A DNA stretch of 64,000 nucleotides from Sanguinoderma infundibulare (taxonomy: Eukaryota; Basidiomycota; Agaricomycetes; Polyporales; Polyporaceae): NCBI GenBank assembly GCA_032821775.1, contig JAVLRN010000002.1, positions 1,426,001 through 1,490,000 on the forward strand. The letters run 5' to 3'. A program made the translations under genes and the position numbers. Positions 53,063 to 62,402 of this stretch are shown in pieces. Position 1 is the first letter of the stretch; each line of letters opens with the position of its first letter. The notes beneath the pieces are model-generated. The model did no database searches, was not told where the DNA came from, and worked only from the letters and a program-made list of their open reading frames with translations.

Positions 53063-53746
53063 ACTTCCGTGATCAATACCATGCGCATTTCCCCTTGGGT
53101 GCTCTCTTGAGGCAGCTCCTCTTCCGCTTGCGAGCTAGACGACCATGCATTCGCTGGTTTTTGTCTCCCACTCCTACAACGCCGTTGGGCTGCAGTTAGT
53201 ATCGCCAGCACGTCGCGGTACGTCTGACTTCATACATTGCGCGCCCTCCGTGTAAACATCGTGACCCTGACTTAGGCTGCGTACGAACGGCTCGGACCGC
53301 GGTCTATCTTTAGCGCCATCCCATCATCCGGCGAAAACTCGATGTCTCGATAAGCCTCAACTGCGCCCAGGGACAAATCATTCAAGAGTAGAAGATTACG
53401 TGCCGGCTTGTACCGATGCGACAATTTCTTACATAGCGTATGAGCTCGCCACGACAGACCACGGGGAGATGTGCTGGATGAGTGCTGATCAAGGGCTCGG
53501 CATTCCGGGATCCGTGCTGAAAGCACCACACGAAACCGATCAACGCCCACCTACAACAAACTTGATAACGAGGTGATGGCTCCATCCAAACGAGTGCACG
53601 CACAGCTTGCAAACGAGAACATTGCGATCGTGTAGAAAGACAAGATATACGTACAAAATCATGCAAAGCAACATCGACAGCTGCGATAACCCATGAGACC
53701 AATCCACAAGCAGGCTCCGGTCACCACCTAGGTATTCGGCCTGGGC
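53063..53746. other. Right edge of the inverted duplication and intergenic DNA
   Basis: Similarity to 930-1298 (reverse complement) continues to about 53,360 and then ends. No gene seen. Confidence 0.5.
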
Positions 53747-54609
53747 CTAGAACACCCTCTCCATATCCGCCACAGGGAGCTCCTCCACGAGCTTGCGCGT
53801 CGCATACCGCCATCCCTGGGGTACGGCGATGTCGAAGCGCTGCTTGAGTTGAGAAGTCGTTAGGGGTTTCTTGAGCCTGTATAACTCGGTGACGGGGTAG
53901 CCGTACTTGGACTCCTTGAGGCCGTTGTCGAAGTCGTCGTTGCCGATTCCGGTAGGATCGTTGACCTCGCCCGGGACTTTGGGCTTGGCGGTGGACATGA
54001 CGTAACTAGAAGATGCGATAGCAGACGTGAGAAACGAGGGACGGACACGTAATTCAGCAGGACGACCGCTCAAAACGGAAGGCGGTCGGATAGCATGTGG
54101 GATGGAGATAGTGGCAGCCAGCAGATGGATACGCACGGAGAGCAGCATATAGGGAACGAGTCATGAGATAAAAGGCGGACGTACGTGATGGCGGACGTGG
54201 GCGCGGTCTCGTACAACCAGAGATGCTTCACGCTCTCCTTGAGCTTGTACTTGCGATATTCGTGATTTTTCTTCCCCTCCGAGATGAGCTTCGTGAATTC
54301 GGGCTTGATCGAAAGGACAACGTCCTCGAGCGAACGGTCCTCGTCTCCCGCCTTGGCCTTGGGCTTTGGCTTCGCCTTTGGCACCGGCTTGGGTTTGGGC
54401 TTGGGCTGCCTTCGCTTTGGGGATGGAAGAGATACATCCTTTGCAGTGGCCTCAATGACATCTGGATCTAGTTCGAGGTCGGAGTCACGATCGCTGTGAG
54501 AGGGTTTTGTGGGAGAACGTTTTGCGGCCGCGACGGTGGGAGGCAGGGGTTTGGCGAAGTTGAAGAGTGTGCTTTGTTTCAATGACCTTTGCGTACGTTC
54601 AGGCGGCAT
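53747..54609 (-). CDS. ASCH/PUA-like domain protein with basic linker (227 aa)
   Basis: Exons 54609-54185 and 54005-53747; the 179-bp intron has a GTACGT donor and a TTCTAG acceptor. The N-terminus contains QSTLFNF, close to a PCNA-interacting (PIP) peptide, followed by a Lys/Pro-rich nuclear-type linker (PKPKPKPVPKAKPKPKAKAG). The C-terminal half is an ASCH-like fold (SIKPEFTKLISEGKKNHEYR, HLWLYETAPTSAITYV, GEVNDPTGIGNDDF, YPVTELYRLK), a PUA-related module associated with RNA or modified-nucleotide binding. A nuclear nucleic-acid role is inferred. The frame is intact. Confidence 0.78.
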
Positions 54610-55059
54610 GGCGTTTCTGCGACGCGTCTAGTGATTCAAGGAGAGGGACGCGGATGGAACGACGAGCGCGACGGCGGCGGCGGGAGGAGAGATGCCCGTC
54701 ACCTCGGCGTGTCCCAACGCGGTTGTGGCTGACGTTACGACGGTCCGCCATTCCGGGCATCAGCGATCTGAGATCCCAGCGAGGGCTCTCGCTCAAGGTT
54801 CGCTTAGGTTAACGTTTCTTTCTCCACCAGCTCGTGTGTGTCGCCCCCACGAGCACATTTCACATGGTTCAGAACACAACAGGCGCGTATATGAGGTGAC
54901 TGTCCATCCCGCTGTGCAACGAGGGTCTGCCGCCATGGTGGTGACGTATGCCGAGACCATCTCCACTCGGTTGCCACTCGGAGGCTGGGGTATTTGAAGA
55001 CCAACTCGGACTGTCGTGCTCCGCCTCACTACCTGCTCTTCGTCTAACTTCCGTCTATC
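54610..55059. promoter_or_regulatory. Divergent promoter region
   Basis: 450 bp between the starts of the ASCH gene (-) and the small protein gene (+). No gene inside. Confidence 0.45.
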
Positions 55060-55746
55060 ATGTCTTCCAGCACTGGACATTCGTCCACTTCCCCGGCCGC
55101 CCTCGAAGGTCAACAGGCGACTATTGGTCCCTCGTCGAGCACGAGTAGTGAAGACTCTCGTTACCCGACGACCCAATTCCAACCAGCACCCCCGTCCGAG
55201 ACGGTGCAGCCAACCCAAGTTACTACTGCAACACAACAAGGTACGTGCCCCACATATCCTGCCTGTCCTCCGCTTTGGTCTTGATGAGCAACGACGAAGC
55301 TGCCACGCAACCTGAATCCGGAGGCAGCGTGCAGTCGACCGTTATACTGCCGGCCAGAAGGGCGTCTTTCAGCCAGAAAGTCGTCGGCTATGCGAAGGTA
55401 TGTTGCGTACACTTCCCACACGTTTTGTGCGCTTGATCTTGGTTGTGCGTTCCCAGGAAATTCGAGGCACCGTGCGCATCTGAGTCGTGTATATGCTGAC
55501 CTCGATGCTGATCCGCGCGCTATCCTTCCTGGCGCTCTCGTAGATTTTGCGTAACGTATGTCACTTCGATTTCGCTGTCTCCTCAGAAGCACGGTGCATA
55601 TCGCTTATCATGGATGTTTGTAGCCCGAGACAAAGGACTATGGAGGCAAGATCCGCAAGGGCGAGGAGCCTTGGCCTCCCCCGAGTCACGACGACGCTGG
55701 GTCCGCCCACGCCTCCCCAACATCCGCGGCAGACCAGCCACAGTAA
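55060..55746 (+). CDS. Small protein of unknown function (142 aa)
   Basis: Five exons: 55060-55240, 55300-55397, 55457-55471, 55544-55555, 55624-55746; two are mini-exons of 15 and 12 bp, and all phases agree. The first half is Ser/Thr/Gln-rich and disordered. A compact conserved-looking motif follows: KVVGYAKEIRGTILRNPETK, then DYGGKIRKGEEPWPP. I believe similar short proteins occur across Agaricomycetes, but no function is known to me. The mini-exons fit because each supplies residues of the continuous motif. Confidence 0.6.
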
Positions 55747-56342
55747 CCGACTTCGTGAGAGACACGCCCGAACTGCACTCGCCTTCGCCTTCTGTACATT
55801 CGGATAACCTTCTACGGCTTGCATTGTATCATATCCTTGTGGTTATCGTACAGCTGGACTTGTTGTAAAATAGCTCAAATAATCGTGTTCGCTCTTCAAG
55901 TGAAGTCCATATAGTTCGGATTACTTACCCGAGCATACCGGGAGCGCGCGGAGATCACGAGGCGCTTGGAACGCGGCAGAAGGAAAACTCTTGTAATAGC
56001 CTAACCTTATGCCCATATTCAGTAAGACGCTAATTTAAGTACAAGCTTCAGCATTTCGTCAGGCCCCGCCTCGCCGCCCAAGTATTCCTGTTCACCGACC
56101 GCGACTTGGACATGGATGGGCATGCAGGTGAGCAGGTGAGCAGTCCCCGGTCACAGCCGCCGGGGCAGTGCTTGTTCGTCAGTCGCTTGCTCTTTCGCAG
56201 CGCCGTCTGGCAGACCGTTCCCAGCTAGCGTTTCGACCTGACATTTATTCAGGGACACGGCTCCCCCTCAAGTTGTACAAGCTCCACGTCCCACTGGCCG
56301 TGGTGCACGGCGCCAAATTGAGCTTCACCCGCATACACATCC
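55747..56342. other. Intergenic, no gene seen
   Basis: About 600 bp, 3' flank of the small protein gene and promoter of the F-box gene. Confidence 0.5.
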
Positions 56343-57720
56343 ATGGCCACCCACGCTTCTACCGTAGGACCCTCCATGAGCCCGCGATCCATCCCGTCGC
56401 TTGGTATTCTGCTCCCACAGGAGATCCATGACGAAATCATTGACTTCCTTCCTGACGATCACCACGCGCTCCAGAGTTGCGCTCTCGTATGCCGCGCCTG
56501 GCTACCGCGAGCGAGACTCCATCTCTTCCGATCCCTCACCATCGATCCCTCTCCCCGCAGCTGCCACTTCGTGAAACTCGCCCAGTCATGTCCTGATATA
56601 CGACCACTTGTCCAGGACCTCGAACTCCGCGGGCGCACCGCTACCTCTATGCCGTGGTGGAAGACGGTCATCCCGTGGCGCACGCTACCGACCCTCCCAG
56701 GAAACGTCCCCCATCCCGACAGCCTCCTTCGCGAACCGGACGCGGTAGAGGTGCTGTCCTGGATGCGCATGACGCTCGCTGCCGCAGACCGCGGTGGTCC
56801 CGCGCTGCTAAACCTCCCCAAGATCCACACGCTCAGACTGTCGGAAATGTGGCTCAATACCGAGTCTGCAGCGTTCCTTGGGGGTGTTTTCCCACACGTC
56901 CAGACTCTGACTCTCAACCAATGCCATGTCATGTCATTCACCGGTTTGGCTACGCTGGCTCAAGCGTTCCCCCGCCTTCGCACACTGAGCCTGCTCGAGG
57001 TCGATTGGCTGAGGCACAGGGTGGGCGCCCCCCTCCCAGACACCACACCCGGCTCGCTTTCGAATCTGACCACCCTGGACATCTCGCGGGACTTCCACGT
57101 CGACACGCTCGTCGACTGGCTCTTGAATGTTTTAGCGCACAAGACCATCCGGCGTTTGTCCTGTTCCATCTCCACCTGGAGTTGTGCGCAAGGGATACGC
57201 ACCTTCCTGAACGCCTCTGGCGGTTCCCTTGAACATTTATCTATTACGCTGGCCCAGACCTGGGATCCAACCTGTACGTCCATTCCCATTATCTAACGCC
57301 ATTCCGATCGCATTCCACTCACGTATCTCTGCGCCTTCAGCGATCTTGGAAGGTACTCAGCTCGACCTTGCTCCTTGCACGGGCTTGCAGTCGCTGCACC
57401 TCTCATGCTCTCCAGGTCCTGGAGAACCCTCGAGCCGCTCCTTGTCCTGGGTCCTCATCCTCCTCTCCAAGGTCCGCTCGCCCCAACTGGAGGAGATACG
57501 GATTTCCATCGCGTCCCCCGAGCTCGCGCTTCTCGACCTGGGGGGCCTGGATGCCGTCTTGGCGCACAACGACCTCCGCGGTATGCGCGCGCTCACCTTC
57601 GACGTCGACGATACGAACGCTACCTCCAGGCGTGGAATCGAGGAGATCGAAACGGTGCTCAAGCGGCGGGTCCCGACTGCGAGCGCACGGCACCTGGTTC
57701 GGCTAGAGTATCGGTGTTAA
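56343..57720 (+). CDS. F-box/LRR-like protein (436 aa)
   Basis: Exons 56343-57273 and 57341-57720, 67-bp intron. The F-box is at residues 24-60 (LPQEIHDEIIDFLPDDHHAL, CALVCRAWLPRARLHLF), followed by leucine-rich, repeat-like strands (LPKIHTLRLSEMWL, FPHVQTLTLNQCHV, FPRLRTLSLLEVDW, LSNLTTLDISRDF). Likely an SCF adaptor with unknown target. It is not a close copy of the F-box pair in the duplication. Confidence 0.85.
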
Positions 57721-58522
57721 GCAGCAGGTGGTTGCATGACGGTGTCGAGAACGTAGACGGGTTACAAGTACGTTCACGGTTGGACACCCCCACACTCAAT
57801 TCGGGCACTTATCATCCATCGCTGAACGCAGTATGACTCTGGCGGCAGTCCGAGGCGTTGTAGGGCGGCGTGAGGCGTCTTGCCACAATGACATGACCAG
57901 CCGTTAACCCCGCCATCCTATGCATTTGCTCCACGACTTCAGCTCAAGTCAACCACCAATATTATCCACGGCGACTCCTTCGCCTGTACTTGATCCTACG
58001 AGATTTGTATGCCCTGCGCATCGCTGCCAGTACATACGACTGCCAACCCGGTTGCACAGAACAATGTGTCATGTTGCGGTCGGTGTTCAGCCGCTGCCGC
58101 GATGAAAGAACCGCGTGACAGCGGTAGAGATGTGGCTGGGCGACACAGGGAGTTGGTATGAAGCGACAGAGCAGATCATGTTGTGTCGATCGAGGCTAGT
58201 GAATGCATTAAATCCTCCTCAAATGCGAGGCTGATGGATGTCGCTGACATGCCACTCCCGGTCTGCAGCATCTCGGGCACTGCTCGACGAGGGACCAACA
58301 CTGGCAGTCGCCCCGTGATCGTCGGGAACGGAGGAAGTGGTCGTCGAGGACTCAGGCTTCCCAGGCGGTGATCCGAGTCCGCGTGGCGCCGACCCTCTTT
58401 GCGCGGAGGCTTTTCACAGCGCAAGCGCCTTCGTACTTGGCAGATACACCCGTCTGGTTCAATCTGGTGCCTTCCTTTCTCCCTTGACCGCCATCTTGCC
58501 ATCCACCGCCATTGCGACAATA
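57721..58522. other. Intergenic, no gene seen
   Basis: About 800 bp without a supported exon on either strand. Confidence 0.45.
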
Positions 58523-59634
58523 ATGGCCTCACCGGGCGCAAAGGACGATCCTGAACTAGGTATAGAGCTTGAGCCGCTCCTCCAGTCCTCGTCGCCGCTC
58601 CTCGCGAAACCGCCGAAGCCCGCTGGTAGTGAACACCAGTCACCTCAGGGGACTGTGATTACGCTATTCTGGAGGAAGCGTTCTGTGCGCTGGTCGGTGT
58701 GGACTGGGCTGTCCTTGGTGGCCCTCTATCTCCTGTTGTCCCAGTCCTACGAGAGGCACCCCGGCGGTCCAAGAGTAAGCCCTTCTAATTTCCTCTTACA
58801 TTGGACGAGCGTGCGCTGATAGCAAACCTCTCCCGCTCACTCTTTCGGGCAGTGCTACGCAGGCAGCGCGCCGAAGGATGTTCCACAGTACGATGAAGGC
58901 AACTGCATCGACTACGTTAACTGGACAGCGATCGACCTCCCTGACAGCGAGACGACGGGACTGCTGCACGCCCATTCCTTCGTTCAGCTCCCGCTCGACG
59001 GCACCACACAGATGACGTTCATGAGTCGCGGAAACATGACCCATGGCGCGTTCCGTATCACGCAAAACGGGGCGTCTGACTCCCACATCGCGATCGGCAT
59101 CCAAGCGTACTACCGGGACCCTGAGAAGCTCGGCGAAGCACGCGTATGCCGACTTCATCCCGCTGAAGGGAAGTGGGGACTCGGGATCTTCGTGAGTTGC
59201 ATTGCGCCACCTGTCGTCGAATGGAGTTAGCTGACGATAAACGAACGGTAAACAGGCTCCCGACGTCCCAGACTCTGACGAGCCTGGTTACAATCTGAAA
59301 GTGACTGTCGACGTAGTCATTCCTGGGAAAGACAGCAACGGAAACCCCCTGTCACTCCAGAACTTGAACACGTACATGCCGCACCACGAGCACTGGCTGG
59401 GCGGACTCGTTGACGCCATCTACATCGATCCCGACAGCGTCCCCAACATCACCGCAACTAGGGACCCGTTTACGGTAGGCCACATGCAGCTGTATGCTCG
59501 TGCGATCCACTGATATGCGGACTGCACAGTTCCCGCCTGCGTCGACCTCGTCTGCACCGCCCGCCTGGACCAGCGGCATTCGTCCGAAGCACCCCGTCAA
59601 TCCCCCTTACCGCTGCGTTTTCTCAGGGAAATGA
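58523..59634 (+). CDS. DUF7330-type membrane protein, C-terminally shortened (304 aa)
   Basis: Exons 58523-58774, 58853-59191, 59256-59474 and 59530-59634. The last intron (55 bp, GTAGGC...CAG) is at the same place as an intron in the copy at 62.4 kb; if it is not spliced the protein stops at 59513. Cytosolic N-terminus, membrane helix (LSLVALYLLLSQS), then the first ectodomain half (GNCIDYVNWTAIDLP, MTHGAFRITQNGASDSHIAI, CRLHPAEGKWGLGIF). Where its neighbour continues with the repeat-rich second half, this gene ends in an unrelated Pro-rich tail. It has probably lost its C-terminal domain. Confidence 0.65.
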
Positions 59635-60117
59635 TAAGGAGCCGTCGTGTGTGCAAGGCGAGCGTTGAATGTCCTTCATCCGAGTCTTGTGGCACATTAC
59701 AGGAATAAGGGCGGTAGAAACGTCGGGAGAGCGAGGTCTCTGGTTGGGTGGAAGCGCGATTTTGGTCCCTGGTTAAAACTCTATGTTGGTTCCGCTGAAG
59801 GTTTGTCTGTCCATTATTACCTCCGGCAGTCTGTACTATACCTGTACCGTGTTCGTAGCCTGCATATGACCAGTCCTATCTCACTGATGCCAGTATTAAA
59901 CCCGACAAATCCCTCCTGTCGCTTTCGCCATGCCTGGTACTATAGGTGGGATGAGAGGATAGAGGTCAACGGTATGAGTCACAACTGGATGGACTCCTAA
60001 CTCTCATCGCCACGGCAGCTTCCGGCGCTGTTCTCACGACCCGCCCCAGATGTTCCGCTTTCCGAAAATAGGCCCGAGGGGCCTCTTGTCTCCTGCATCT
60101 TGTCTCCTGCCACCATC
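59635..60117. other. Intergenic, no gene seen
   Basis: About 480 bp; promoter of the following F-box gene. Confidence 0.45.
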
Positions 60118-61935
60118 ATGGGTCCTCACAAAGCTCTCACTATCCTAGACATCCTCCACGAGATATTCCAGCATCTCGCTGTTTTTCCAGAACTCTCTCT
60201 CCCTGACGCTGCTTTGGAGCCCTTGGCCGACTCTTCGGATTTCCTAATGCCAAGCCGGTGGCTTTTTGGGAGGAAGGGGCGGGATGATTGCGACACTACA
60301 GCTCGCAGGATCCGAAGCTCCACTCTCGCGAGCGCCGCGCGTGTGTGCAAGGCCTTTGCAGAGCCCGCTTCGTCCGTCCTCTGGGAAGCCCCATATGGGT
60401 TGTTACATATTGCTTGCATGCTGAGGGATGCTACTAAGGATGTAAGGGGCTCCATTCCTTTTCGTTTACGATCGCTGATTGAATGCGATTTTTTCAAGGC
60501 ATCAGACACAACCGTTATGCCTGAATCTGACTGGGTGCGGTTCCAGCACCTCGCCGGGCGGGTCCGCGGTGTCGTATGCCATGAGGCCCCCTGGTTGCCT
60601 GAAACTTGTATGATAACTAATCTCCTCTCTTCGCGGTATGGTGACCGCCCCCTATTTCCAAACCTGCGAGTTCTCTTCTGGATTGGGTCCCGCAGTGAAC
60701 CCTGCAACATTCCTTTGCTCAAGTCCTTATGCTTGTCACCAGCACTGCGCTTGGTCTCGATTTTCGATCACACCTGCTCAAAATCCCTTGCTATCATCTC
60801 GCCCTTGTGTCCCAAAATCATCCACCTACGAACTGACACGGACGCCCCTGATACACTGCCCCTCCCCGCTATCGCACGGCTTCGGAACCTCGAGACGGTA
60901 CGCATCGGCTTTAATGGTGTAATCAACAACGAATGGTTTCGTAGCCTCAGCAACCTGCCCAACCTTCGTGCGTTGCATGGAGACTTTGCCGTATCCAGCT
61001 CAGGGGCCAACATCGCCGTCGGAAAATTCTCAGCCCTTCAAGAGCTCCACACAAACGACGAAGACCGCGTTCATGCCTCCGACGACTTTCTCACAGCACT
61101 AGCCCTCATGCCATCCGCCCCACTCATCATCCTCGTTCTCTTGTTCTCCGCGCAGCGCCCACCGGACGTGATGGTTTACCTCGACAAGATGTGCTCTGCT
61201 CCGGCCTTGACCAGGCTCCGCAAACTAGACCTGACCATACGCCACGGATTCCGTCAGTCTGACGGCTTCCGAGTCAGTCTCGCCGACATACTCCCCCCAC
61301 TCACGCGTCTCCATCTGCTCGAGGACATCTCGATTGTCGTCGAATCCATCGCACAATTCTCGACCATCGCGGTCCCCGCATTCGACATTCGAGACAAGGA
61401 CTTGGACACCATTGCGTCCGCGTGGCCGGACGTCTCCCGGGTGGTGCTCGGGCAAGGGTACGCCAGGAAAGACAATCCGAATCCCTGGCGCCACAATCCA
61501 ATGACAGGCCCAACCAGCGGCGCAACCGTCCGCCCGTCCCTCAGTGCAGCCGTGTTCTTTGCGGAGCGCTGCCGCAAGCTCGAGCGGCTCTGCATCGAGT
61601 TCGAGAGCGTCGACGGTGACGAGCTCGAGCGGCTAGAGGCGTATGCGACTTCCGCGTCTAGCACGTCTCGGCAGACGGCACTCCGCCAGATCGCATTCGA
61701 TTCTCGCGAGTGGTACACGGATTTCTGCCTGCAGCTTCGTCTGGCCGCTCCGGATCGCCCTGCGGCCGCGTTACGGAAACTATTCCCGAACCTGACGGGC
61801 GGGTTGGAGGTGCTGCCGCTCGAGGCAAGGGGAAAGCCGACGACAGTGTATCGCGGTTGGAATGAGACGATGATGCGCACGGATGCGTTCCAGTTGCTGA
61901 AGGCGATTGAAGATATACGTATGAACTCGCTGTAG
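60118..61935 (+). CDS. F-box/LRR-like protein, single exon (605 aa)
   Basis: Uninterrupted frame from ATG at 60118 (context CACCATCATG) to TAG at 61935. F-box-like start (LTILDILHEIFQHLAVF, then ASAARVCKAFAEPASSVLW with a long insertion between), followed by leucine-rich, repeat-like segments (FPNLRVLFWIG, LRNLETVRIGFNG, LPNLRALHGDF, FSALQELHTND). It resembles the large intronless F-box genes common in Agaricomycetes. Target unknown. Confidence 0.82.
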   Translation: MGPHKALTILDILHEIFQHLAVFPELSLPDAALEPLADSSDFLMPSRWLFGRKGRDDCDTTARRIRSSTLASAARVCKAFAEPASSVLWEAPYGLLHIACMLRDATKDVRGSIPFRLRSLIECDFFKASDTTVMPESDWVRFQHLAGRVRGVVCHEAPWLPETCMITNLLSSRYGDRPLFPNLRVLFWIGSRSEPCNIPLLKSLCLSPALRLVSIFDHTCSKSLAIISPLCPKIIHLRTDTDAPDTLPLPAIARLRNLETVRIGFNGVINNEWFRSLSNLPNLRALHGDFAVSSSGANIAVGKFSALQELHTNDEDRVHASDDFLTALALMPSAPLIILVLLFSAQRPPDVMVYLDKMCSAPALTRLRKLDLTIRHGFRQSDGFRVSLADILPPLTRLHLLEDISIVVESIAQFSTIAVPAFDIRDKDLDTIASAWPDVSRVVLGQGYARKDNPNPWRHNPMTGPTSGATVRPSLSAAVFFAERCRKLERLCIEFESVDGDELERLEAYATSASSTSRQTALRQIAFDSREWYTDFCLQLRLAAPDRPAAALRKLFPNLTGGLEVLPLEARGKPTTVYRGWNETMMRTDAFQLLKAIEDIRMNSL

Positions 61936-62402
61936 CTTGGACATCAAATTTTATCCTGTTATCTCTGTCGCCTTTCACGAATAGAAAGCATGTTACGAGC
62001 ATGAGTCCGAGGGAAAGACTGTGGCGAAAGAAGGCAACTTACGATTACATGCAGCGGTGCAGGCCTTGGATCGTGCCTGTGATGAGCTCGCCTCGCACCA
62101 CCGCGCGCGAGTGATTCAGCACCAAGATCTCGTCCTCTCGCGGTCGTCGCAATGGGAAGGATGTCGATGATAATGCATGAAAGCGTATCCCTCACCAGTC
62201 GAACCCTACGCGGGCGGCGACATCATAAGTTTCCTCTGAGCTCATGCTCGTCTGAGTGCCAGGCGCGGCACCACGACTCGGGAAAAGCTAGACGTTGCGT
62301 TCATAGCCGTGAAGCTGTGCCATTATGATGAACGCATATTTCCCAGGCGTACAGCTCCAAGCCCGCGAGCGGTTAACCTCTCTAACTCTTCCACTTACCA
62401 CC
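61936..62402. other. Intergenic, no gene seen
   Basis: About 470 bp; promoter of the last gene. Confidence 0.45.
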
